From NCBI RefSeq assembly GCF_048128805.1, contig NC_136001.1:2051001-2115000 (forward strand): a stretch of DNA of 64,000 bases, given 5' to 3'. Shown here piece after piece: positions 43,201-55,200 of the stretch. Within the stretch, counting starts at the first letter, position 1, and each line of letters starts with the position of its first letter. This DNA comes from Centroberyx gerrardi. Lineage: Eukaryota; Chordata; Actinopteri; Beryciformes; Berycidae. The notes under the pieces are model-generated. The model had not been told where the DNA came from and did not search any database. It saw nothing but the letters and a program-made list of their open reading frames with translations. The position numbers and the translations under genes were made by a program.

Positions 43201-46200
43201 TAATTATCAAGATAATATCGTATATTGAGATAATTTTGGCCAAGATAATCGTACTATGAAATTTTCATATCGGCACAGGCCTACATGTGACACAGATCAG
43301 ATTTTTTCAGTGCAGTGTGAAGACCGCAAAACATCTGGAATCTGATCTTTTCAAATCAGATTTGGGCCACTTTCGTATGTGGTCCTAGATCTGTTACATA
43401 TCTGATCTGTGGCCATGCGACCGCAGTGTGAACTGTCAGATCGGAATTCATGTGTTTTTTTTATGTCACACTCCGCTGAGCAGCTGCAGATCACTATCGT
43501 CATCACTCAGGCCACATCCACACTAATACGTTTTCGTTTTAAAACGCATAACTTTTGCTACGTTTATGCCTAGCGTCCACACTACTCCGGCGTTTTCGGA
43601 CCCCTAAAATGGAGACTTTTGAAAACGCTGCTGACCCCATTTTATTTCGAAAACTCCGGGATTGCGTTTTAGTCTGGACGGGCGACAAAAATCTCTGGTC
43701 GTACTTTCGCCATTGCTGTTCTTCCTCCGTAGTATTTTCTGCAACTAAGCAACCAACCACAGAGTAGACAATCTGCTTCCCGTTTACACCGGCACGCGCA
43801 TGCCCAGTGTACGTGAATGGTCATGTGATATGCGTTTTCAGGCGTGTTAGTATGGACGGAGATTATTTCTGAAACGCTCATGTGAACGGAGATCGTTTTC
43901 GCTTTAAAACGGCGTTCTAAAACGAAAACGTATTAGTGTGGATGTGGTATCAGTGTCGGCAACGGCTCACTTGCAAAAACATGGAGGACAGCAACAGCAG
44001 TAACAGGAGCTGCTAATACAGCTACATGCCTTTGGCCCTTTTTCGCACTCTCATCCTCAACAGCTGACGAACTGTCATCTGACCTCCACAGCATCCTTGA
44101 GATGAACGCTTACACCGCTATTTCATTAATTTCCATGATGGACTGATGAATATGACATTTTTTATTGTTGTTCATGTGTGCTGTTGTAAATGTGCACATG
44201 CGGGCCCTTTCAGGACAGAGGTCTGTTCACACTGATGTCGGATATGGGTCACATCCAAAAATGAATGGGAACAGTCAAGACAAAAAGATCGGATCTGAGC
44301 AAAAAATAGGAATTGAGCATTACGGCCTGCAATGTGAACGTAGCCTAAGTTGAGTCCAGGAAGTAACACAGGATGTCACATAGGAGGCAAATACTGAGCT
44401 CCTACAGGTTAGTCATTACCAAACTAAAGACGTAACCCCTGAGACTACCATAATCCAAATTCAGGTGACATCAAATAAACTCTACAAGTTCTCTGCAACT
44501 CTGCAAGAGACTCTACAATCAACAAAATACCCAGCTTTAATCTTTTTCCCTCCCACTGTCTTTGTGCTTCCTCATAGCCATTGCAGTCACCTACATTCAC
44601 TGTGTTGTATGCAGTAGCCTGACCCCACTCATCAACTCACATGCCAAAGCGCAGGGTGCCCGATACATAGGTCTGCCAGTGGGCACAGTAGAACATGAAC
44701 ATGCCAGCAAAGCAGCAGAAGAACATCCAGTCAGGGTTGGTGCCCAACTGCACTGCTATACTGGTGCCCAGCACTACAAACACTGGAGAGAGGGAAGAAA
44801 AATGTTGGCAATACTATAGTGCTTCAAATGCATTAAAACACAGTATAATAGAATCAAACAGAAACTAGGTGTTAACCTGTAGAGAGGGAGTCGCAACCAT
44901 GGTCAAACAGCTCGCCCAGCGGAGAGCTGCTATTAGTACGTCGCGCCTGCTTCCCATCGATGGCATCCAATGACTGGTAGACAAAGAGACCGACTGCACA
45001 CAACAGGTATGCCCACAGAGGAGCCTGAAACGACAGAAACACCATCATCCCATTCATATCTCACACTTTGGAACAAAGATTGCTGTGCCTTGCAGTCAAA
45101 ACAAATAGATGCACTCCATTCAAAACTATATGCCACTGCTGGGAGATTAACCGGGAATATAACAATACATCACCTAGGCTTCTACTGGTGGATGATTTGT
45201 TTTATTCACTCAATCAATTTGACCACTTCCTTCCATCTTTCTGCAATCATCAAGTGTTAACCCCAAATTACCAATCCTGCATGCTATTTTCCCCCATGTC
45301 CTATGATGCATTTTCTGGAAGGAGTGTTTATGGACAGCAGTTAACCCCAAACAGATTTAGATGTCAGACCAGCCTCAAATTACAAGCTACACATAGCATG
45401 ATATGAAAACCAATTAATGGGAGAATGCTGTTCACTCCTACCTGCTACATGCTGCTGTCACTGGTTATGCTGCTCACTCCTACTTGCTGCTGTCACTGGT
45501 TATGCTGCTCACTTCTACTACCCACTACATTCTGCTGTCACTGGTTATGCTGCTCACTACTACCTTTGATTTGACCAAAAAAAACAAAACACTTAACAGA
45601 CTTAAGAACAGACTAGACAAGTGCTTTATTCTCATTTTCTGTCTTGTATAAGACAGTGGGTGCGGTCGATGGTGAAGAGGAGGCTGTAAAGGATTTTGCT
45701 TTATGGACAACTGATAGGCTTTCAAACACAATTTCCATGTCATAGATACGTCTACAACGATAAGAATATTATTATTAGAGGGCTTTCTATGTTGATGTAG
45801 AGTAGGCCTGGAAATTAACTGAGTGTAAAGGAATGTTTATTTCACTACTATGCCATCTAAGTCGGCATTTCCCACTGTGTCCAAAATGTGCCCATGCATG
45901 GGTTGAAGTTTCCGATAATCGAGTGAAAAAGAGTGGTGCACACACTTTTCAGGCCACAATTTCACATGTGTGCACGTGATCATGATTAAAGTACCACCTC
46001 TGTGTCATTTTGAGCCAGGAAAAACCCTGCCTTGTGCATTATCCATCAATCAATCCATCTTCTTTTTTATAGGTTCAAACACAAGGTTTTATTCTGATAC
46101 TTGCCAACTTTTCTATTCTCCAACAGTCCTCAAAGCTCCCCCATGTGTCCCCCTGAGTGACGCGCAATGAGATCTAATCTAATGCTGAGTGCCATGTGTG

Positions 46201-49200
46201 TATGTGTATGCACGTACTTATGTATAATATATATGGCCAAATGGCGGGAAATTCAACCAAACTAAAACAGTCTCAGACAGTCCATCTTCCCTCAAAAGCT
46301 TATTCCAAAGGAAATGCCAGCTAACACAATGCAAACAAGGCCTGTTTCTTTTAGGTGGATTACTTACAGAGAGCGAATCACTGTTTATGTTTGTGTGGAG
46401 GCTACATTAGCTAACAGAGAGGAGACAACATCCCAGCTTTTTATCCACCAAAAAGTGCCTTAAATCAGCAGTGTGGGAGCATTTTGGATTCCTACAAAAT
46501 GACCGGGGTTTGTTGAAGAAGACTGATATTCAATTTGCGACGAAACGCGGCTGCCAACGGCTCAAACACATCTAACTTGCTAAGACATCTTCCAGATCAC
46601 CATCCATCCTTGCATGATCAAGACAAGGTAATAAAAGTAAATTGAAACACGTTTAACTTGGCGGCAAGTTGCTCACTGAAACGTAAAGCTGGTAGGGGAT
46701 TAAATATAAATCAATGAAGTCGCAGTGTGAGTTGGACTTTCAGTGCAACGTAAGCCAGCATCAGTAAAGCAGAAACGGGAGTATTGCAGCGGCCATCATT
46801 ACTTTATATACTTTACATTTTATAAAAGCTCACCAACATGGCTGTAATCTAGTCCAAACAAAGTAGAAGTATTCCAGCGTTTCTTCTCAGCAGTGTGTCT
46901 TCCATTCCCGGGGCTGAATCAGCTCGTTTCATGCGATTATTTACAGTACTTTCAGTTTGCATCTGTATCAGGCTAGGTGTAAAAGACTAATCTATTGCAC
47001 TAAGTCTAATCCGGTTTTTTTTCTTCAAAAGGTAGTTACTGTATTATTATTTCACTTTCAAATGGCAACTATTGTGAATTCTAAAAGGCAACTAGGCTAC
47101 ATACTTTTTTCCACTGTGTTGAAATGTGGTTTTTATATAGAGTACGCTTTTTTTTTTGCAGAACCTGAAGAAATGTTGTGAAAAATACAATAAAACCTGT
47201 AATTATAAAATTCTCATTTGATTTTCCCTGGCATAATAATCGGAAAAACCATGAAACTGTGATTTTTCCTTACACTACAATCGTACCATCAAATGCTCAA
47301 ACCGTTGCCACCTGTGGCACAGCCTAAAGAGTATTTGCTCTGTGCAGTGATTGGGCAGATAGCAGACTCCATGGAAAGTAACCTAGCTGCTAGAGTTTGA
47401 ACAGCACATAGACCGGGACATAGACATTCATAGCCAGTTTGTGCTCCTAGACTTTGCTGTGTGCTCCTGTTTTTTGCAACTTAGGAGCACCAGTGGTCCC
47501 TGGCAAAAAGCTTACCGTAGAACCCTGCTCCACTGTATGAGAGTTGCCTGGATTGCATTAAAAGAGGGCTGGAAATACTGGATAGCTTGCATCAGGGAGG
47601 GGCCTCAATGGTTATGCTTCTGTTGTTAAACATGTTCTGTTCTGCTTCACCATCTACATTATAAACTACACAAACAAAGTTAAATGCTGTCTGAGTGTTC
47701 AAGAGCAAGTACCTTCCAAGGACACTAGAAAAAGAACAGCAGTGTGATCCGACAGACTTGGGGAAGCCACACTGAAGGCCTGATCACCCTGATCAATCAT
47801 AGACCTTTGCAAAAAACACCAATGCGAAAACAAAACAATAGAGAGAACAACACAGCAATTCAGAAAACACAATGCAAAGTCAGAAGGCAAAATAATCAGA
47901 ATAATCAGTTGTTTTGCTTCATGACTTTGAAATACACCCCACCCCCACTGTCATACAAACTGAATAATGGGACGTGAATGAACTTGTTCATCGGGAGCTA
48001 AATTCGGCACTCTCTCACCTCATATTGAGGCATGCTCGCTCACCTGGTGCAACAGTCTCGTTAAGCTTTGCAACTGCAGTGGCTCATCAATGTGTAACAA
48101 AAAATATAGATTTTATATAAATAAATATAAATATATATTTTGCTGGTAAACAGACTCTTGCATACGTGTAAATGATAAAGGTGAAAACAGGATGTCAGTT
48201 AGCTGTGGTTATTGCTGAGTGTACTTGGTAAAGTGAGAAGCCTATGTTTAGAAAGACTTAGTTATCATTTTGCATCCACAGCCATTCAGCTGTGCATTTG
48301 CTCTGGTTTTGCGAATATTTAATTGATTGAGTTAATGCTGCACACCTAGCTAGGTGCCAGCATCTGGACTCGGGGATTAAAGTGGAAAAAATTCTCAAGA
48401 CTGAAACTTTGTCATGTCAAGTTGACCTTGATTATTTTTTCTAAATCACCAATCGTATTAGATTTTCAAGGAAAGATATTAATATTTTGAATGTAATATC
48501 CTGTTAATCAAGAAGGCGATATGGCCAAAATAACATATCATGATCTTTGCAGACAGTATCACGATCCACAATATGGATCACGTTTTCCAGGTCTTGTTCA
48601 TATCTACAGTGCCTTGCAAACGTATTGACTTGACTTTTTGCACATTTTGTTGTGCTATGAAGTTATTTAAAAAAAACGTTCAGAGTCCAGTTCTACAAAC
48701 TTCAACAACTGGACTAATGCCATCCACAAATGAACCATATATTCCAAACTGTGTTGAGATCTTCTGGTGGACAGTCCATCCTACACCCTAAAATCCCATT
48801 GAGTCCCATTAAGGGACCTGGTCTCAGCTTTGTTAGTAAGAAAAACAAATACAAAATATAGCCGCAAGCGGCAATTCGAGGGTTCATACCTTTTTTGCGC
48901 TCAACAGAAGGAAGCAGCTCAATCGGCCAAAATTAAAGCCGCGAGCAGCAACGAGCGGGATATTTCTCCGGAAGCATTTGCAAGTCACTTCCAGTTATTG
49001 GGCCAAGTTTCGTGGTTTTCGCTCATTCCAGCTCATGGGAATTTGAGCCGCAGCGGAAGACAAATAATAATAATAAACCAGCACAAAAACAATAGGGTTC
49101 TACCCCTTCGGGTATGAACCCTAAAAAAAAAAGTTTAAAGAGGAAATTGTTCAGAACCACTAAATACAATCTAAATATGACATGTGAGTAACAGATGATA

Positions 49201-52200
49201 AGAAATGTTTAGCAGATTTTTTGCTAGTGTGGCAATTTAGCCCAAACAAAGCCAAGGGTGTGAGATAGTTTGTTATTTTAAATGTTATGCTTTAACATAA
49301 ATTTCTACACAAAAAATCCTGAATAAATGTATTTTGAAATAACTTCATAGCACAACAAAATGTCGCACTGTACTGATTTTACTGCAAATGTTGTTTGAAA
49401 AATATAAGAAAGCTGCCAAAATGTTTTTTGCCTGAGGTTTCAACAGGTTTTAACGTTTTGTTAATTTAAGGGCGGGTATCACAGTAAAGTATTTGGACAC
49501 TTTATTTGGAACACTCATCTGAATTAACTCAAATTAACACAATATTCTTATTCACATGTTTAATCTTCAGGTGGTAAAATAGGTTGCTGGTCGCGCAACA
49601 AAAGGTTGCAGATGACAATTTTCTGTTTTTATAATCAAACCATGTCCACACGATGGAGGCTGCCAGCTTTTTACACAATTTTTCTTCATCTTTGTTTTCA
49701 TTTGGTCGGAGATGAGAAGGTTCGCTCGTTTCACTTTCACTTTGTGTCTCTGCCTACATAAAGAAACGCACATGATGCTACTGTTATCACCAATTTTGCA
49801 ACTGATGACAAACTGCTGGACGTTATAGTGCCAATAAAGAACGGCCCTGTTTTGTCGGCCTTGTTTGGGAAGCTATATAGGCCAGGGCTCCAGACTAACT
49901 TTTTCAATTGGAGGAGCTGGTGCCACTAACTTTTTCAACTGGTGGTACAATCACAAAATTTGATAGTGTAACATTTTGCCGTGGCATCGCAGATTTAAGA
50001 TATTATTTTGCTACAAATTGCAGTGGCCTATCTGTGTAGATTTGTTATTACAAAGTACACAAAAAGGCTTTGAAAGCAGAAATAACGATAAAGTATATTT
50101 TTTGGTGGCACTGGCGAGAAAAATGATCGCAAAATGCATCCAAACGGTCACAGTCTGGATCCCTGTAGGCTCACGTTTTATAAAGTCTACTTCTTTTTTG
50201 CTGACATTTTGAATTATGCTTCATTGAGGAGACACTTGTCAGCAGACTAGTGGTTTGATCGTGTCGACGCATAACCAAAAACAAGTGGATAATGGAAAAG
50301 GGAGTAACTTGCCCAAGAGAAATTTGTGAATTTTTTTTTTATCAAATTCACAAACTTTCAAGGATTTCAAGGACCCGTGGGGACCTTGTAATTCTTATCT
50401 TGCCTCCTCTTATTTCTCTCCTCCCCTCATCTCTCTTTGTCTGTCTCCTCTCTCTTGTTCAGTTCAGGTTGTGCAAAAGATAAACAGAGACACAGTTATC
50501 AATAAGTACAGTATATAAACTTAAAAACCTGTCTGTTCAAATCCACCTTACAGACTGATTCTACTGTGATTCTACTGTCACTCTGAGCCTGGGGAAGAAA
50601 ACCCGTTCTGTTTAGAACTGTATTACGACTCGCGTATTACGCACCCCGTATTTTGCGCCAGTGGCTGAATGGGAGAATGAACCTGACAAGACTGGACTGC
50701 AGTAACTGACTAACCAGCTAGCAGACTGGAGAGAAACAGTGAAATTTTGTTTACAGTGATCTAATGTTACATTGGGCCTCATTCACGAAACGTGCGTACG
50801 ATCAGATTTGATCTTAAAGTGTATTTACGAACGTTTCCACGAACATTTCGGCATTCATCATTTTTTTTCTTACCTGAATTTGTTCTTTGGTACGATCAAA
50901 ATCTACGTGTGTTTGGAAACATGCGTGGGGCATTACGCATAAAGTGGTTTCTGCTTAAAATGCCTTATTCTTTAAGGGAAATCTATTAAAGCAGTCCCAG
51001 ACCTCATATCAACAACAAAATGTGTTTCAGGCCATTTGTAAGCCTGGTGATAATAACCATATTAACAAAGCTAGGCCGATATGAACAAATTCATAGGCAA
51101 TTCTATTCAATTGGAAACATGAGTGATTAAAGTGATTAATTAGTATCGTATATATATTATCATATTATATTATTATATTATTTATTGATCAATAAAGTTC
51201 TATCTTATTTTACCACAGGAGCAATAGACTGTGCACATCAAAGCACCGTCTCCAAACGCTTTCCCTATTTAAATCACAAACAATAACATACCATAAACAA
51301 TCAATTAATTTGTGACGCCAACCTAAACCTCCTACATGTGGTTTCCAGCCGCGACTCGGTGCTGCAGAACAGCAGGGTGTCGTGCGTCTTGAGCAGGTGC
51401 TGCTGGAGACGCACGGCGCATATAGGACTGAATGGAAGTTAAATTAACCAGAGTCTCAAGACTAACTAGTTTGTCTCTAGGTGATAGAGGTTCTGCATTG
51501 ACCACATTGCTAATGACACACCTGATAAACCTTCAGACCCCTCAGCAGAGATCATATAATTATCATACGTGCACTCGCTCCGCCACAGAGCGAGCATACT
51601 GAGCTGGAAGGCTGTGATGAGTTTGGACACCGCAGGAAGAAAGCTCCTGTCAAGAGCTACAGTCAAAACCAACAATATTATTATAAAGCCTAAAGTCTGA
51701 GCTTACCATCAGATGGAGATGCTGCTTGAATTAAACCAGTGTCCAACTCCGCTGATGACTGGACACCTGACAGCACAGTCTCCATATTATTCCCCCAATC
51801 CTTTTGACAGCGCCCTGCCCTCCGCCTGGAGCTAATAAACTGCATCTATTTGGAGTTAGACTGTCGCCCTCGCTTTTTAGATTCTAACTGTAAGTCAAAC
51901 GGTTTCTTTTTAATTTAATTCAAGGTGTGTGTTTCTGATGTTGCAGCATTGACAGCATCAGTAATTTCTTGTCATGTTTTCTTTCTCAGTTGCTGTCACT
52001 CCACCGCTTACACTTTTAAAAAGTATATATATTTTTTTCTCTCACTCCCGACAACACTATTTCAGAGTTTGAATTTTTCTTCTTGGGTCTGTTTGCCATT
52101 CTCCACCACTCCAGTAATGCTTTCCATTTGCGCACGACCCTTCAGACAGCAGACCTTTTATGGTGTTGCCAGGGCGTCTACCTATGCTAATCAGCATCAA

Positions 52201-55200
52201 CAGGCACGCGCATCCAATTAAGGAAGAAGTGGCATTCATCATCAGATACACCTGGAATACGCAAAAATCGAGACTCTGCGCATGCTTCATGAATCCCACG
52301 TTGGTTTTGCGTAGGCATGTTTCTTAAGAACAAAAGTAAGAACAATTTAAGAAAAGTTTCGTGAATGAGGCCCATTGACTCTAGCAAAGCTCAACGTTAA
52401 TAATAAAAAAAAAAAAAAACAACATCTGAAAATCCATTTTGCGTTTGGAAACATGACGTTTTTAGCTGTAGCTTGTAGGCATCTAACCATGAAGCTATCA
52501 GCCAAGTCAAGTGTCAGTCCAAGCCAACACTCCAGTGTCCATCTGGACACTACACTAGTTAGCTCGCCACACAGCTGCCTGATTTTTGCTGTCTTTCCAG
52601 ATACGGATAATCAGTCCCTTGTTTAACCAAACCCATCTCATATCATACCTTTCTTCCTCTTTTGAAAACATGAAGAACATCCATATAACCTGTCTTGTCT
52701 TTTCCTGACACTGTGATTCCTGGCTCTACCTTGCCTCCTCTGACCTAGACTCGCCCGACCGATTAAAACTAGAAAATGTGCTCAGGAAGACCTCAGCCAT
52801 GTGTGACAACCACCTTTTGGTGATATGCCACGCCCAAAACCACGTCCCCTTTTGGCCAATCAACGTGAAAAGTTAATCACTTCTTCCTTGGCCCATAACC
52901 AACCTTCATACCAAGTTTTGTGCAAATCCGTGCCCAACCTTTTGAGATATCCTGCTAACAGACGGACGGACGGACGGACGGACGGACAAACACACAGACG
53001 CTAGTGCTGTGACATTGACATTCGATAATCGATAAATTATCGAACGCATTCGTTGATTGCCATATTCGAACATCAAAGGGAACTTTCGATATTGGCTATC
53101 CAATTGTATTGCCTATATTGATCACATTTCATATGATCAAAATAGCCAATACAATTGGATAGTTCTAAACAGGAAACAAAACTTAAATAAGTTGAAAAAT
53201 GGCTAGAGACATCCGTCTGGACGGACGGATTAGTCACCGTCCGTTTAGCAAATACTTGACGTTCCTACTTTTTTTTTTTTTTTTTTATAGCAGCGAACAC
53301 GTTGATGTTCAGAACAGCCCAACGGACAGAAATCTATCCGTCAATAATGACGGATCAGTGTGGCCGCGGCTACACTGTTTCTGTTTGTTTTGTTAATAAA
53401 TCTTATTAAATGAAACTGCCGTAGTCAGTCTTTCTGTCAAAAACCTTGACTATATTGCCCTCTAGTGGATATACCCAGTATAACACTAGAAATACTATTG
53501 ATTAAAAAATATATATAATAAAATATTGATTATTTTATATGCATTTCATATTTAAATATTAGAATTGTAATTTTTGGTCACAGCCCTAACAGACGCAGGT
53601 GAAAATATGACCTCCTTGGCGGAGGTAATAATTCATAACATAATCCTTTAGTTCAACTCAAACTACATGACAGTGATTGGCAGAGCACCCTACCAAACAC
53701 ACACACACCAAGCGTAGACAGGCGAGATCGATTTGTGTCATGGCATGTAACCTCGATGCCCAGGGACTACGGATGAAAATTAGCTCCTTAGCCAACTCCG
53801 GCACATTTACATTGATGTGGAAACTGAAATGTTGATTAATTTGCATTGTCCCTGTTAAATAAATAAACAACTACACAAACAAATATGCACTTGTGGTAAA
53901 CCTTTGTTCCACAAAGGAAACAGAAGAGGTGGGGTAGGTACAAGTAAGACAGGCTCACTTCTAATTATAGAGAGAAAACAAGTTTCTCTTGTCAAACCCT
54001 TTCACTTCCACTTTCCTTCCACTGAAGCAACAACAGTGAATACGCAGTAGCAACAGGAAATTGTAATATCATCACAGCTGAGGGCATTGGTTTCTCCTTG
54101 TGACCATGGTTAAAATAAACCAAAAATTATCCAAGAGTCCTGCCTTGCTATGTTACAACTCTACTCCACAAAACACACACAAGATTTCCCTATCAGTCCA
54201 TGTATGTTGATATATCTTCACCTAGCTGGTGTAAAATAGCAGTTAACTGCTGTCTACTAATAACAACAACAAAAGAGAACAGCATTTCATAAACAAAGCA
54301 AGCTTCACCACTGCTTAGGTCCTTCCTTTCCCATACATAAACAACTTTGTGGCGGCCTGCCACAATATCAGCACTGACCGCCACAATGTTTTTTTTTTTT
54401 CACTATTTAATTGTAGAGCTGCGTGTAGAGCATTGATTCACTTAGCCCCTAATTGCTGTCTCTCGCTCTCTTTCTCTCTCTCTCTCGCTCGCTCTCACTA
54501 TCTCTCTGTCACTTGCTCACTGTCTCTCTGTCGCTCGGTCTCTGTTTCTGTCTCTCGCACGCTCGCTCTCTCACGCTCTCGCTCGAACCCGTCTGTGCAC
54601 CTCCCATTACACACGCGGGCCTGAGGGATATTTTTCCCACGCTGCAGCCGAGGGCATCACACGGCAAATTCAGGTCAGGCAGGCAGGCAGTCAAGTAACG
54701 CTTAGTGAGTTGTTGCTTCTTTGACTAAGAGATGGCCTCGAGTCTCTTGACAGAGGAAACAAATCTAGGCTATATCCAGGGGGTCATTGGACCGGAACGC
54801 ACCGGTACGCTGTTCCGGGAGTGAATTTGGTGACGTAACGCGCAGTCCGGTTCTGAAAAAATAAATACAGAGCAGTACCGGTGGTTGTACCTGTTTCAGG
54901 AGCTTAAACTACTGGCTTGGTTCGTTTTATGACCAAAGTTTTCTGGCTGGGCGGTGTTTGGACCTTTGGGCCAATCACAATGCTTAAAAACGGAAAACTT
55001 CACTCAACTGGGATTCCGGGCCACATTAAACAAACGCACAATCAAATGACAAGCACAGACAGTTTAATCTGAGCCGCGGAGCTGATAGGTTGTGTTGTGA
55101 AAATGTCGAGAAAGAAGAAAATACACATTCTTTCCTATTTTCAACACAATTTGAGTGATAAAACAATGTGTTCAAGTGGATTTAACTTGTTTCTATGAAG

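Larger units (their letters stand above)
42412..44345. mobile_element. 1.9-kb Harbinger-type MITE with nested elements
   Basis: The ends are GGCTAGGTTCACACTACAGG and (complement) GGCTACGTTCACATTGCAGG, flanked by TAA at 42409-42411 and 44346-44348. A 3-bp TAA duplication suggests PIF/Harbinger, although similar CAGG ends are also known from hAT MITEs. The interior repeats GATCTGAT words and holds two younger insertions. No transposase domain was seen. Confidence 0.7.

Noticed and set aside
45566..47527. A complete hAT element from about 45803 to 47527
   Set aside because: Only the right end (47527) looks like a hAT terminus. The TAGGCCTGGAAATTAAC at 45803 does not match it and the flanks do not agree.
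48838..49133. tRNA-derived SINE head
   Set aside because: The GGGTTCATACC word resembles a B box only loosely, and no A box at proper spacing was found.
54349..54698. Ser/Leu-rich ORFs over the TCTC stretch
   Set aside because: They are products of a microsatellite with no domain.
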